NCBI GenBank assembly: GCA_022539475.1
Contig: VCMS01000250.1
Span: 1 to 64,000 of the forward strand
Direction of reading: 5' to 3'
From: Gracilaria domingensis
Taxonomy: Eukaryota > Rhodophyta > Florideophyceae > Gracilariales > Gracilariaceae
Length of the DNA: 64,000 nt
Numbering within the stretch: position 1 is the stretch's first letter; every line of letters begins with the position of its first letter. This document shows, in pieces, positions 9,661 through 19,247 of the stretch. A model generated the notes under the pieces. The model worked only from the letters and a program-made list of their open reading frames with translations. It ran no database searches and was not told the DNA's origin. The translations under genes were made by a program, and so were the position numbers.

Positions 9661-10884
9661 TTATTGGCAAATCGTCATCACTACTACTCTCGAGCACTTC
9701 GGTTCTACCGGCGTCCGCTTCCACACCAATCTCCACGACCACTTGGTCTTCGTCCATGTCAACCGCCCACCCTCCTTATCGGACAACAGTTCATCCTCCG
9801 CCTCCTCCTCCTCGTCACCATTGACAAACGTGGGTCGGAAATCCCGCACCCGATGAACAGCATCAGGTAGTGCGTAGCCCTCTGGTACCATGTACATGTG
9901 GTATCTAACCAGCAAATCCATAGACTCGGGCCTATCCACCTTGTCCTTCCCACTTGCTCCAGCATGTGTCACATCACCACGGCCCACGAATACAGAGTAC
10001 GGTGGGATGATTATCTTCTTCGCTGGATACACCTCCGACATCACTCGCAACTGTTGGTTGTTCATCCCCACCAGTTGATGGCTTCCAGCGCTCACCCAGA
10101 GAGGAAAGCCCTCTTTCCCAGAGGCCATTACAAAGTATCCGGGGTTGCCAGTATTCATTGTTTCCTTCGTAACCAGACCACTGAAGTCGGTGTGCAGCGT
10201 CTGGCGCTTGCACTTTCTCGTCGTCCCCAGAAATCGACCACCAGTTTTCGGAGTGTACATCTTCACAGCTTCCCTTTCATTGTCCCATAGTCCCAAAGCC
10301 GCAGCAATTGTACCCATTCGAACATCAAGTAAAGCACGCGACCTTACAACCCACCTGAGCTCCTCATTATCCTCCGGCTTCTCCACCGTACCCCAACGTG
10401 TCGACATCACTCTCCCCTCAAATGGTCCATCGCTACCGTCCTTCCATCCTTCATCATCGTTGATTATTTGAACAAACGACTTCTGTTCCTCTCCTTTCCG
10501 TATATCCGGCATCGCTCCATACTCATTCTCGAAGAAGTCCACCAACTTCCCCGACACATCTCCGAACTCCCGAACTTCTTCCAACTCCTCCCATTTAGGG
10601 ACACCATTATCCGTCGCAAAGCCATCAAGCACGCAATATCCATTCTGCCTTAGCTCAGCTTGCATTCGGGCGAAGAACATTTGCCCAAATTCGTCATGCT
10701 CCTTCGCAGCAACCCACAGCACCTCTTCATCATCCATACCTGTCGGTCGAGTACGAGGATACTGCATACCAAATGTCTCCGCCCGTAGGCGATGTTCAGC
10801 CCTTGCAGCGTGCCAAAAGACAAGATGGTGTACATCTCTGAGATTCGAGACACTTAGCAGCTCCGACCTATGTCCCTTCGGCAA
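9661..10884 (-). CDS. 2-oxoglutarate/Fe(II) oxygenase-like domain (C-terminal part of a longer gene)
   Basis: This 407-codon frame carries the double-stranded beta-helix signature of Fe(II)/2-oxoglutarate oxygenases: H231-T-D233 (facial-triad HxD), then I-P-P-Y-S-V-F-V-G-R-G-D-V-T-H307 (third iron ligand), then a downstream basic residue R327 in R-Y-H-M-Y for 2-oxoglutarate. V-S-A-G-S-H-Q between the motifs resembles PhyH-type enzymes. The same coding sense continues upstream of the first ATG (G-P-L-N-P-S-W-C-G-Y...), joining the 10980-11303 frame through a one-base shift near 11005. So this is probably the C-terminus of a gene that begins at 13543. The substrate is unknown; relation to TET/JBP-type base oxygenases is conceivable but not shown. 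Confidence 0.55.
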   Translation of the reverse strand: MPKGHRSELLSVSNLRDVHHLVFWHAARAEHRLRAETFGMQYPRTRPTGMDDEEVLWVAAKEHDEFGQMFFARMQAELRQNGYCVLDGFATDNGVPKWEELEEVREFGDVSGKLVDFFENEYGAMPDIRKGEEQKSFVQIINDDEGWKDGSDGPFEGRVMSTRWGTVEKPEDNEELRWVVRSRALLDVRMGTIAAALGLWDNEREAVKMYTPKTGGRFLGTTRKCKRQTLHTDFSGLVTKETMNTGNPGYFVMASGKEGFPLWVSAGSHQLVGMNNQQLRVMSEVYPAKKIIIPPYSVFVGRGDVTHAGASGKDKVDRPESMDLLVRYHMYMVPEGYALPDAVHRVRDFRPTFVNGDEEEEAEDELLSDKEGGRLTWTKTKWSWRLVWKRTPVEPKCSRVVVMTICQ

Positions 10885-10979
10885 GTGAATGACTCTGAGC
10901 CAGGGGTCCTTGTGCTCAATTACGTTCTTCCCTTGCCATTCCTGCGGTCTCAGCCTGGCATACCCGCACCATGATGGGT

Positions 10980-11303
10980 TCAGTGGGCCATCATATGGGT
11001 CACCTCGAACAAGTCCGTGCTCCTCAGATTCCGGAAGAGCTGTAGGTAACTCGTCATCAAATGACCCCCACCTGTCTCTTGCTGATCGTCTGGCGCAGCA
11101 TCTTTCTCGACGGTGACAACCCGTGGAACTGTCACAGAAAGAAGCTCTTCGTCATCCACAAATGCAGAACTGCCTGCGTTCTCTGCATTCGCTCCCTCTC
11201 CCAATGCCACGAACTGAACCTTCATCGACCTTCCTCTCAGCACATGTTCATTTAGTTGAGACATCAGGTCATCCGGTGTCATGCTGTTCAGAGTAGATCT
11301 CAT
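10980..11303 (-). CDS. Linker segment of the ParB/oxygenase gene
   Basis: This 107-codon frame has a basic R-K-K-R-R-K-like stretch just upstream of its first ATG, then T-P-D-D-L-M-S-Q-L-N-E and an acidic part. It lies between the ParB-like part and the oxygenase part on the same strand, and its coding sense runs into both neighbours through single-base shifts. I recognise no domain. It is best read as the low-complexity, possibly nuclear-localising middle of one long protein. Confidence 0.4.
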   Translation of the reverse strand: MRSTLNSMTPDDLMSQLNEHVLRGRSMKVQFVALGEGANAENAGSSAFVDDEELLSVTVPRVVTVEKDAAPDDQQETGGGHLMTSYLQLFRNLRSTDLFEVTHMMAH

Positions 11304-11520
11304 CTGTTGTGTGAAAGTCTTTCTCCGTTTCTTCCTCGGCGGAGCCCGCTGTTCTTCTTCAGAGCTATCCAGAACTTCTATGGCACCTCGATTTCGGCCG
11401 TGTTCATTTCCCTATAACTCACCTGCGCCCGTTCTCGTGCACTTCTTCGCGGCTCCCCTTCTTCACTGGCAGATGTTGCAGCAGCAGCAGCGGGAGTCCT
11501 CCTCTTCGTCACGGACTGCT

Positions 11521-12393
11521 TCACTGGTGCGGGGGCGGAATTACCTTGAGCATCGTCCGCAATCGATTCTGAACGGAAGTCGTGGCAGTTCTAATTGAGT
11601 TCGTCCTGCTCCGAACACGCGGCAATGTGTTGAAGTTCACAACTTGTCCCAAAAGGAACTGATACACAGCTGCGTTGTTGTCTGGGTCTTCAACGTCATC
11701 TTCATTCGATGGAGCAGAAAGACTGACTTCGCGTTTCAGGAACACTTCCATGGACTCTTCCTCGTTCAGTTCATTCCTCACTGCTCTAGCCGCGCGGAAC
11801 AGAGACACTGCTCTATCATAAAAGAAACCTCGAACCTCCTCAAAGCTTTTCCATTGCTTTGTCTTCGTCGACTTGCCCTTCAATAGAAACATCTGAAGAC
11901 AATCAAGAATGAAGGAAAACTCCTCGGCATCCAAAACATATAGCGGAGTATGGGACAGATGTGTGAGACCTATGTCACTCACAGTCTCACATATATCCTC
12001 GAAATGGGCCAGCATTCCCTCACGAGACATGAGTTGCAGGGCGACATTGGCATATCTCAGGTACTGACGCTCTTGCACAGTCCCAATCAGTTGGCTCTCC
12101 TTCAACACTTCTGTCACTTCTGCAGGATCCACGTCTGCCGGCGTCACCCCCTCAACATCTTCAATTAGAATGGCGACCACACTAACTATAGAGTGTATCT
12201 TGTCTGCAAACATCATCCTTCGCATGGTACTCGTCGACTCATTGAGGTACGAAGCAACACATAACAATTCCTTCATCCCAATGGGCCTCCCATCTCTTCG
12301 TATCAGCAGATTGCAACGCCAAAACTTGGCTAATCGCTTCCACTTCGGTGCACCAGTCGCTGCCAAATATTGTATAGCTTTCAGACGATGCAA
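11521..12393 (-). CDS. ParB-like gene, second half
   Basis: The open frame extends upstream of the first ATG to about 12510 and contains C-F-I-V-D-G-L-H-R-L-K-A-I-Q-Y-L, the D-G-x-H-R-x-x-A motif that ends the ParB/Srx-like fold. The start of that fold (N-L-L-R-G-V-S-x-x-H-V-x-x-L-V-x-S-M) is at the end of the 12434-13543 frame, one base out of register at a GGGG run (plus-strand CCCC, 12501-12504). After the motif come about 270 mostly helical residues without a recognisable domain. The protein would bind DNA or nucleotide through the ParB-like fold. Either a frameshift mutation or a sequencing slip in the G run separates the halves. Confidence 0.5.
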   Translation of the reverse strand: MHRLKAIQYLAATGAPKWKRLAKFWRCNLLIRRDGRPIGMKELLCVASYLNESTSTMRRMMFADKIHSIVSVVAILIEDVEGVTPADVDPAEVTEVLKESQLIGTVQERQYLRYANVALQLMSREGMLAHFEDICETVSDIGLTHLSHTPLYVLDAEEFSFILDCLQMFLLKGKSTKTKQWKSFEEVRGFFYDRAVSLFRAARAVRNELNEEESMEVFLKREVSLSAPSNEDDVEDPDNNAAVYQFLLGQVVNFNTLPRVRSRTNSIRTATTSVQNRLRTMLKVIPPPHQ

Positions 12394-12433
12394 ACCATCT
12401 ACAATGAAGCACTTCTTCGTTAGGCGTCCCTTG

Positions 12434-13543
12434 TCAGTATCCTCTCTCCCGTAGTAGCATCTTGTAAGGCCACCACTGGAGAACCCATCGACTGCAATAT
12501 CCCCGCTCCTCCATACTCTTCACAAGGGCTTCAACGTGGCGTTTACTTACTCCACGGAGTAAATTGGGCGGAGTGTCCACCAGAGTGATGTCAACAGTAA
12601 CAACAACCATCCGGTACTGATTGAGGTTCACCTTTGGTACCTTCTGACGAATTCGTCTGTACGTCTTGCTCCGAGTAGGTGTCCCTTGTGTTCCAGACCG
12701 CTCGCCAGAAACACTTGAACGTGCCATTCTTGCGGACAGAAGCACAACGTCATCGTCCTGCTGCTCCGCAGTTTCTGGTGCAGTTTGGGGTACAGATGGA
12801 CCAGCTCCTTGCGCGGATTGCGCATCCGCGTCTGGAAGGGGACCTTTCATGATCTCATCTTCCTCCTCTTGCACAGCCGTCCCCTGCTGAACCGTCTGTT
12901 TCGACGCAGAAGTTCCCCTTGTGTCGACGGTCTGATTCATCGCAGGAGAAGCCCTTTTCGACGCAGTGGGCTTCGTAGCGGAGGTAGACTTTGTTTGACC
13001 TGTCCGCTTCGTAGCTGGGGATGCTCTCGTCTCCATAGACCGCTTCGTAATAGACGACGGACCTGCCCGCGGAGGTGCTACTGATGCGCTACCTCTCGGT
13101 GTTGATGAACTTCGAATTGGCTCCGTGCGGCTTGTCGGCGTCATCACCTCACTCATAGCGCTCACCGTTCCTCGCTTCGACGCCGGAATGCTGGCTGCCA
13201 CCGGTTCCATCATTTTCTCATCCCAAGGAGCGGCCGTCCGGAGATCCTGGATATATTGTGGAAGATCCAGGCCCTCCGCCCGGTAAGGGTAGAACGTCTG
13301 ACCGCTTCGACTGATGAGAATATTATGAACCACCACAAGACCTGGGTCCAATTGCTTCCCGTGCAACTCGCGGCGTAGAACACTTCCAATTCCGTGCAAC
13401 AACGCTTCCCCGACTATCACCTTTCCTTCATCCTCAATATCCATCTGCAGAGAAACCCGCATTCCACCTTGCAATAATCGAGTGCTCCGCCGAGTGCGAG
13501 GAGTCACGCTTTGCGTACGCTTTCGAACACGAGTTGGCTTCAT
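12434..13543 (-). CDS. ParB-like gene, N-terminal half
   Basis: A 369-codon frame. Residues 1-120 are a compact region of unknown type, starting with a basic M-K-P-T-R-V-R-K-R-T. Residues 120-285 are low complexity, rich in S/T/P/K/R, with repeated x-K-R-x-S/T-x-x-A-T/S-K units that look like a disordered linker with nuclear-localisation character. Residues 305-369 are V-V-T-V-D-I-T-L-V-D-T-P-P-N and the first ParB-like helices. It is the upstream end of the minus-strand gene that finishes with the oxygenase at 9661. The gene lies between a fold-back element and the HAD pair, about 2 kb from a Plavaka transposase on the same strand. Confidence 0.5.
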   Translation of the reverse strand: MKPTRVRKRTQSVTPRTRRSTRLLQGGMRVSLQMDIEDEGKVIVGEALLHGIGSVLRRELHGKQLDPGLVVVHNILISRSGQTFYPYRAEGLDLPQYIQDLRTAAPWDEKMMEPVAASIPASKRGTVSAMSEVMTPTSRTEPIRSSSTPRGSASVAPPRAGPSSITKRSMETRASPATKRTGQTKSTSATKPTASKRASPAMNQTVDTRGTSASKQTVQQGTAVQEEEDEIMKGPLPDADAQSAQGAGPSVPQTAPETAEQQDDDVVLLSARMARSSVSGERSGTQGTPTRSKTYRRIRQKVPKVNLNQYRMVVVTVDITLVDTPPNLLRGVSKRHVEALVKSMEERGYCSRWVLQWWPYKMLLRERGY

Positions 13544-13925
13544 CTTGAACAGCTATTGCAGTGAAAGGTGTATATCAACAATACGCTCGCTCTGGACGAT
13601 ACAACAACGGAGGCGAGCCTTTAAAAGGCGACTTACGCTGGGCACCCCCGCTTTCGGCAGCTCCTCCCAGCGCACTGCCAGTCTCGTCCGTGTCCTGTCC
13701 GTGGCCGCTCGCACGCTGATTGTACGCTTTAGAGTCGTGGAGTTCGCGCAATGATGACTCACGCGAGCAATGGTCGCGTTCTCTAATCATGCTCTTCAAA
13801 TGCTTTGCATAGTAGTCAAGAGAACACTCATTCACTTCCATGTACAGCCTACTCCCGCTAATACACGTGGACAGCGGCGCCAACGTACCGGCGGCCGGGT
13901 GTAGCGAAATCACTGCGCGGCGGCG
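13544..13925. other. Probable promoter region of the ParB/oxygenase gene
   Basis: No convincing gene. A 112-codon minus-strand frame (13575-13913) reads into the upstream side of the ParB-like gene and contains R-E-R-D-H-C-S-R-E-S-S-L-R-E-L-H; it could be a leader exon or chance. The right edge touches the fold-back element. Confidence 0.3.
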
Positions 13926-14668
13926 TGTTTTGGGAGGTCCCGGGAAGGCACCGGAATGTTGCGATTTTATGCCCGCGGGCGGGGGGGGGTCGGTCGTGTT
14001 AGGGTAGGTACCCTAACACGACCGGACCCCCCCGCCCGCGGGCATAAAATCGCACATTTTTCAAAAAATCGCCCAAAACGTGCCCGCGGGCGGGGGGGGT
14101 CGGTCGTGTTAGGGTAGGTACCCTAACACGACCGACCCCCCCCCGCCCGCGGGCACGTTCTGGCCACATTCTGGCACCCTCCGGAGACCTCCCAAAACAC
14201 TCCTCCCGGCACTTCCTGTACCCACTGCGTCACCTTAGTGCACCATCCCGTCATCTTCACCCTCCAGACACTCCCTAATTTCCGGGATGGTGCACTGAGG
14301 TGACCATCCCGTCTTCTCTACCCTCCAGACACTCCCTAATTTCCGGGATGGTTCACTGAGGTGACGCAGTGGGTACAAGAAGTGCCGGGAGGAGTGTTTT
14401 GGGAGGTCTCCGGAGGGTGCCAAAGAATCGTCGAAAACGTGCCCGCGGGCGGGGGGGTCCGGTCGTGTTAGGGTAGGTACCCTAACACGACTGGACCCCC
14501 CCGCCCGCGGGCACATTTTCGACGATTTTTTGAAAAATGTGCGATTTTATGCCCGCGGGCGGGGGGGTCCGGTCGTGTTAGGGTACCTACCCTAACACGA
14601 CCGGACCCCCCCGCCCGCGGGCACGTTCTGGTCACATTCCGGCGCCTTCCGGAGACCTCCCAAAACAC
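13926..14668. mobile_element. Fold-back element built of four long palindromes
   Basis: The outer arms 13926-13960 and 14634-14668 are inverted copies (GTGTTTTGGGAGGT at the left tip, ACCTCCCAAAACAC at the right). Inside are four nearly perfect palindromes: P1 13961-14053, P2 14079-14157, P3 14426-14528, P4 14541-14624. Each has GCCCGCGGGC arms, a run of 7-10 G/C and a core TTAGGGTAGGTACCCTAA; P4 has the core variant TTAGGGTACCTACCCTAA. A second inverted pair (14179-14235 with 14359-14415) encloses two direct 62-bp copies. There is no ORF and no clear target-site duplication. It resembles fold-back (FB/Galileo-like) non-autonomous transposons. The neighbouring pseudogene at 14690 seems truncated by it. 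Confidence 0.7.
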
Positions 14669-14689
14669 TCCTCCCGGCACTTCCGAAAA

Positions 14690-15374
14690 TGGTGTACCGA
14701 ACACTTCATGGTGGAGAAAAGCCCCATTTGTTCGTCTAAAGTACTCCAATGCGGACAATGTCGAGGATATGCCGACGGAAGATCAAGACTTGTTCTTCCG
14801 AAACCGTGTCGGGGTACAAGTGCTGAAGGAGTTTATTGGGTATGATGTGGAAGACAAGGATACGGGCACCTTTTTAGAAGGCACAATACTGTTGCTCGCA
14901 CGTTTGGACGCTTGGGTGTTGACGGTTGTGAGCCTTCTAAGTACGGATGTGTCAAGGGGTGGCCAGAGACAGAAACTGTTTACAAAGAAGTTTGCCGAAC
15001 TGCTACCTCTGTGTTTAAAGAATGTTCTGGGGGATGTTAGGCAACGTGTCTTGAGGACCAATTCCAGCGAGTTTCATAATTTTGGAACGACAACGTAAGA
15101 TTGGACTAAAGTTCTTGGTGATGACATGAGAGAGACTACATTTGGATATCAAATGCCGTCGAACGGAAGACTTTACCTCACTGTGAAAGAACAATTTTTT
15201 ATTGACAGTGTGAGCCGAAGATTGGGGTCTATTAGCGATTGCTTCGTTGGTGAATGCGAGGAAGGGGATATGGAGTTCAAGGAAATGGACATGAACGATT
15301 TCGGAATTAACACAGGATCACAAGAAAAGGCACCACAAGGTGAACATGTAGAGGATGGAGCCCTTAATGTTTAA
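14690..15374 (+). pseudogene. Hypothetical protein relic with in-frame stop
   Basis: One frame is open from the edge of the fold-back element (W-W-R-K-A-P-F-V-R-L-K-Y) through an ATG at 14769 to 15374, except for a single TAA at 15096-15098. Coding sense continues directly after it (D-W-T-K-V-L-G-D-D-M, then 82 codons). Hydrophobic segments (L-L-L-A-R-L-D-A-W-V-L-T-V-V-S-L-L) and an acidic tail are visible, but no known domain. The 5' end is missing at the fold-back element. It converges with the Plavaka transposase, overlapping its 3' end by four bases, and may be that transposon's second gene. Confidence 0.4.
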
Positions 15375-17167
15375 GGCTGTACAAGATCAACGTGCTCAGT
15401 TGGTCCTTCATCTGAATCATGATAGAATCGATTGATGTAGAATCGGTGTTGAAACCATTGAAGTGGAGGACAAAAAGGTGGAGCAGGGTAGTTTGATCGA
15501 ACAACATGGACAGTTCCCTGTAGTGCAGAAGCCGGAACCATCCCGTACCAAGGAGTTAACTCTACGATAGTCTCCGCTTTGGAATGACGAGGGAACGGAA
15601 GAGTGTGGTTCTTTTCATCGTTTGTAGCCCACCGTAAAGATATGCATTTCATTATGTGGTCGATGTTTGTTGCGGGGGGTAAAACCTCGAAATACCGGAC
15701 GAATGCCACCTCTGGTGCGGTAAGTGCAGAATCAAGGAGAGATATTCGAATCAGAGCGACTACCTGGGCAACCCAAGTCTCTGAATCTTCTCCGCTTACC
15801 AATACAGTGGAAAACTTTGGCTTTCTACTGGGACCAAATGCTGGAGAAGCGAAGACACGTTGGATGATGGGGTATTTGGGTCGTCCCAGCTTAAGTGCCT
15901 TAGAAGACGAATCGAAGTGTTCAAGAGTCGGAACGAAACCGCCTTTCACGAGGGCCGAATTCACCAGAGTTATCCTTGTCTTTTCTGGGAAGTATGTAAT
16001 AGAGTGCTCATCCAGTGTTTCTTTCACGAGACTGAGGAAAGGAGGAAGGGCCTGTTCACCAATTTGATCAAGAATCGACCTTGTGTCCGTACTTGAGAAC
16101 ATTTCTCTAACAGCAGTCCATGTTTTTGAACTGGACATACTTGAAACACAATGTTGAAGAGCTCGTAAAGTGAAAGAACGCCCTCTCATTGCAAACCGAG
16201 GAAGCTGTGTGGAAGTTCCTGGTAAACCTGCATTACGCTGGTAAGGAGTATTGCCATTCCATTGCTTTCTAACATGTCCGTGCTCAATGGAGCGAATAGT
16301 CTCCTCCACAGCCGTTGCTGTTCTTCTGGACGTCTTTTTGTATTGTCTTTTAAATAGCAGGTGTGCATGTTCGTATATGCCTGCGTCGTAGTACTTGATA
16401 CTTCCCAGATGGCGAATATCGTCCACGAGATGATCGAGAAGATGAAACTTCAGAGTTCCCAGTCTGGAGGGATGAAAATCCGCCAGAGTCTTTGTTGCGG
16501 AACGCTTGAAGGCTTCAATCTCCGAACTAAGACACAGGAAAGAGCTTTCAGTCCAATACGGGTCACGATTGTATCTGAATAAGGTCGAGAGCAAGTCCGA
16601 GTACTGAGAGAAAACGGTTGTGATTGGGGCAACGTCCTGTTCTCTACAGCATATGTCAAAGAATGCTCCTATGAAGGGAAAGACCATGTCAAGTGCTTTG
16701 TAGTTTTTGGCCTCCAGCATTCCACGGAGACCGTCTTTCGTGAAGATACCATTCAAAGATTTGCCTTTCTCCTGCGTGGAGAAATCGATATGTAAACCTT
16801 TGGCAGGAGAATCGCGTTCTATGGCAGCTAGAATTGCGTTTGCATGGTTGAGGAGTTGGGTGCGTATCGTTCGAAATGAACGCGATGCAGATGTTTCTAA
16901 TGTGGTGCACAGGGTGTCTGACTGCAGTCTCTCGATTGTGGCCGTTTTTATCAACTTTGAGATGCCGAGATGCAAGTTGTGTAATGGTTCGAATGAGAAC
17001 AGACTGTATGGAGACAATCCCGGGATCATTCCAAGGCTTACGGAAGTTTCGAGGAACGAAGGAATGAGAGATATGGAATTTGAACGCATCAGAGTATCCG
17101 CTTGAGATCTCCTCTCCCTCGCACGACGTGGACGTCTTTCCGCCTCGTCTTTTTGTGCATGTTGCAA
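15371..17167 (-). CDS. Plavaka-type transposase, C-terminal part
   Basis: A 598-codon frame of the Plavaka family of cut-and-paste DNA transposases (CMC/KDZ-like). Early in the frame, F-E-P-L-H-N-L-H-L-G-I-S-K-L matches the family's D/E-x-L-H-x-x-x-x-G-x-x-K block. At about residues 245-285, the K-F-H-L-L-D-H-L-V-D-D-I-R-H-L-G block is followed by Y-D-A-G-I-Y-E-H-A-H and K-R-Q-Y-K-K-T-S-R-R, which is the region holding the catalytic acidic residue. It continues the upstream 17207-18550 frame with a frame change near 17200, by a short intron or a one-base shift. The last third, a diverse C-terminal region, has no domain I recognise. Confidence 0.75.
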   Translation of the reverse strand: MQHAQKDEAERRPRRARERRSQADTLMRSNSISLIPSFLETSVSLGMIPGLSPYSLFSFEPLHNLHLGISKLIKTATIERLQSDTLCTTLETSASRSFRTIRTQLLNHANAILAAIERDSPAKGLHIDFSTQEKGKSLNGIFTKDGLRGMLEAKNYKALDMVFPFIGAFFDICCREQDVAPITTVFSQYSDLLSTLFRYNRDPYWTESSFLCLSSEIEAFKRSATKTLADFHPSRLGTLKFHLLDHLVDDIRHLGSIKYYDAGIYEHAHLLFKRQYKKTSRRTATAVEETIRSIEHGHVRKQWNGNTPYQRNAGLPGTSTQLPRFAMRGRSFTLRALQHCVSSMSSSKTWTAVREMFSSTDTRSILDQIGEQALPPFLSLVKETLDEHSITYFPEKTRITLVNSALVKGGFVPTLEHFDSSSKALKLGRPKYPIIQRVFASPAFGPSRKPKFSTVLVSGEDSETWVAQVVALIRISLLDSALTAPEVAFVRYFEVLPPATNIDHIMKCISLRWATNDEKNHTLPFPRHSKAETIVELTPWYGMVPASALQGTVHVVRSNYPAPPFCPPLQWFQHRFYINRFYHDSDEGPTEHVDLVQP

Positions 17168-17206
17168 GATAGCTGTGTATGTCTTTCGGATGCTTTTCGT
17201 GTGCTT

Positions 17207-18550
17207 TTAAGAACGTCCGTTGAATGAGGTGGGAATAGGACTGCATAAAGATGAGCGAGGGGCTTCGCATCTATGACACGGGCTTTCCGTTTTGGTCCCA
17301 TGAAGAATGGACAGAATGTCCTTAGCCTCATGAATATCCGCACAATAACTTGCAAGCAGAGGATGGCACACTCGACTTAGTTTGTCTTCCCCGATGAACT
17401 GAAAACCTTTCTGCGTGAGATTTAGAATGGGCTCCAGGACTTGACGAAGAGATTCTTGAAGGATTTGCATCCTGGACTCGCGTAGAGACTTGCTAGAAAC
17501 GAATGGCATTGCGTCTGCTTCAGATGCGGAAACCTCGATCAGTGTGGTAGGGAAGTATGCCACTACTGTGAGGTCATCACGGATACACTTACGGCGAAGC
17601 TCGTCGGAGAAGTTGAGAAATATGAGGTGAAGAGGATAGGCGGTAACCGATGTTTGCTTTAGAGTTGTTGAAGACTTATCGGTGTATACCTGCAGAAGAC
17701 CTACGAAAGATTCACTGTAACTTATTTCTTGGGAGTACCACACTATTCTACTATCCAAAGAGCCCATGACCATTTCCTTAAGTTTTGAGGTGGCGTCTCT
17801 TGCGAGAGAGCCGGACATGGGGTGAGATATTTTCGTGGAGTGGGTCTGAGGTATAGGGTGGAAGAATGTGTTTTCGTTGTTAGCCAACTGGAGCTGTTTC
17901 ACAAGTGTCTGAACGGGGTCTCTCGTGTAGAGGGTGGCGCTGAACTTACATCCTTCTGGCGAGACAGTTCTGCGATTGAAACCGTCCTTTGAGGCGTATC
18001 GTTCGAAAATGGCCTTCTTCAGTTCTGTACAGCGCTTGGAACTTGTTATGGTCTCGTTGAATCGCTTTTGCGAGAATCGCGGGTCCCGAAGTAGCCCAAT
18101 TAGCTCGTCAGCCTCACGATGACCAAGGTTGGAAGCTACTGAAGCCAGACAAACCGTGAGATAATCCATATGCAAATCACCGAGGGCCTCCTCAGAAGGC
18201 ACTGGGCGGGAACTGCTTCCGTGTTCTCGCTCTAATGACGCGGGAGCCGGGGAAGGAGAAACACAATGCGAAGTGTCCGGAATGGGAGGGGCGCACGGAG
18301 TGGGGTCGACGATGTCCTCGGACACTGGAGGCTCGGGAAGGCGACAAGGGGCAGTGACCGTTTCGGAAGATGCGGGCGCGGGTGCGGAAAGCTTGAGACG
18401 CTTGCTTCTCCGAATGGGCCGGCTATTGTCGTCTTCCAGCGCTGCTTTCAGACGAAACGGGCAATGGTTGACATGCTGTTGAAGGGATAAGACTCCTCGG
18501 CGAGTAACGAAGGGGCACCCACGCTTCTTATGTGTACAGTAGTAGACCAT
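17207..18550 (-). CDS. Plavaka-type transposase, N-terminal part
   Basis: Start placed at the ATG at 18550 (M-V-Y-Y-C), although the frame is open to 18646, because a zinc-finger-like element C-x6-C-x13-H-x3-C begins there, as in Plavaka proteins. Then come a proline/serine-rich linker and the family's core: L-L-Q-V-Y-T-D-K-S-S with the first catalytic Asp, A-Y-P-L-H-L-I-F-L-N-F, R-R-K-C, V-A-Y-F-P-T, and then C-H-P-L-L-A-S-Y-C-A-D with the paired cysteines C-H-R-C. The frame ends at a TAA at 17207 inside the conserved region, and the rest follows in another frame. The element's terminal repeats were not identified with confidence. Confidence 0.75.
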   Translation of the reverse strand: MVYYCTHKKRGCPFVTRRGVLSLQQHVNHCPFRLKAALEDDNSRPIRRSKRLKLSAPAPASSETVTAPCRLPEPPVSEDIVDPTPCAPPIPDTSHCVSPSPAPASLEREHGSSSRPVPSEEALGDLHMDYLTVCLASVASNLGHREADELIGLLRDPRFSQKRFNETITSSKRCTELKKAIFERYASKDGFNRRTVSPEGCKFSATLYTRDPVQTLVKQLQLANNENTFFHPIPQTHSTKISHPMSGSLARDATSKLKEMVMGSLDSRIVWYSQEISYSESFVGLLQVYTDKSSTTLKQTSVTAYPLHLIFLNFSDELRRKCIRDDLTVVAYFPTTLIEVSASEADAMPFVSSKSLRESRMQILQESLRQVLEPILNLTQKGFQFIGEDKLSRVCHPLLASYCADIHEAKDILSILHGTKTESPCHRCEAPRSSLCSPIPTSFNGRS

Positions 18551-18920
18551 GGGAAGAAGAACTGAACGAGAAACGACGACAAAGACTGCAAGGGAAGGGC
18601 GTCCGAAGGGAGAAGGAGGTCGAGCGACAGTCAAGATCGACGTCATGCTGAGAACGGAGAATATATTTTGAGTTTAAATCACGTGCTTTCGTTCAAAAAG
18701 GAACGTAGGTACACGTCGACCTCAACACAAGGGTGTACTTCTCGTATTATCTACCACTGGTTATAAACCTGTGGTTTGCCAACGTTGTACGCTGTACACT
18801 TGTCCAATCTCGCACAGAAAAATAAATCTCTTCCCTTCGCCGCCGCCGACGCGCCTCCGACGTCCGAACTTCCGTTACCGTCGTGAGCCATGCCATCGAT
18901 ATCATCGCGTTATACTCCGC

Positions 18921-18993
18921 TCCGTCGTACTTTTTCCCGCCCTCCACTTTATGGAGGCTCCATAAAGTAGAGGGCGGAAGAAAGTAGGACGGA
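18921..18993. repeat. Inverted repeat, 35-bp arms
   Basis: Arms 18921-18955 and 18959-18993 fold around a 3-base loop (GGC) with about four mismatches. The arms read TCCGTCGTAC...TTTATGGA. It lies 5' of the Plavaka transposase gene and opens a cluster of such hairpins. Confidence 0.75.
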
Positions 18994-19247
18994 GTCATCC
19001 GTATCTCAGGGATGTATTCCGTGCAGTCTTTTCGTACGTTCTCCCATATCCTTCCACGTATCTTTGCTCTAAACTAACCAATCCTCACCGCGTTTCTTCG
19101 CGCTCTGCGACATGGAAACGGCAGGAAATGAGCTAATCACCCTCAACTTCTTCTATTTGTTCAAGATATAGAACGAGTTGAAGGGTGAAAACGGGAACCC
19201 GGTAACCCAAACCGACGACTGTAAGTACGCGACCAATAGTTCATTTC

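Noticed and set aside
14235-14758. Short ORFs inside the fold-back element.
   Set aside because: They translate the palindrome arms (P/R/G-rich) on both strands and end at its borders.
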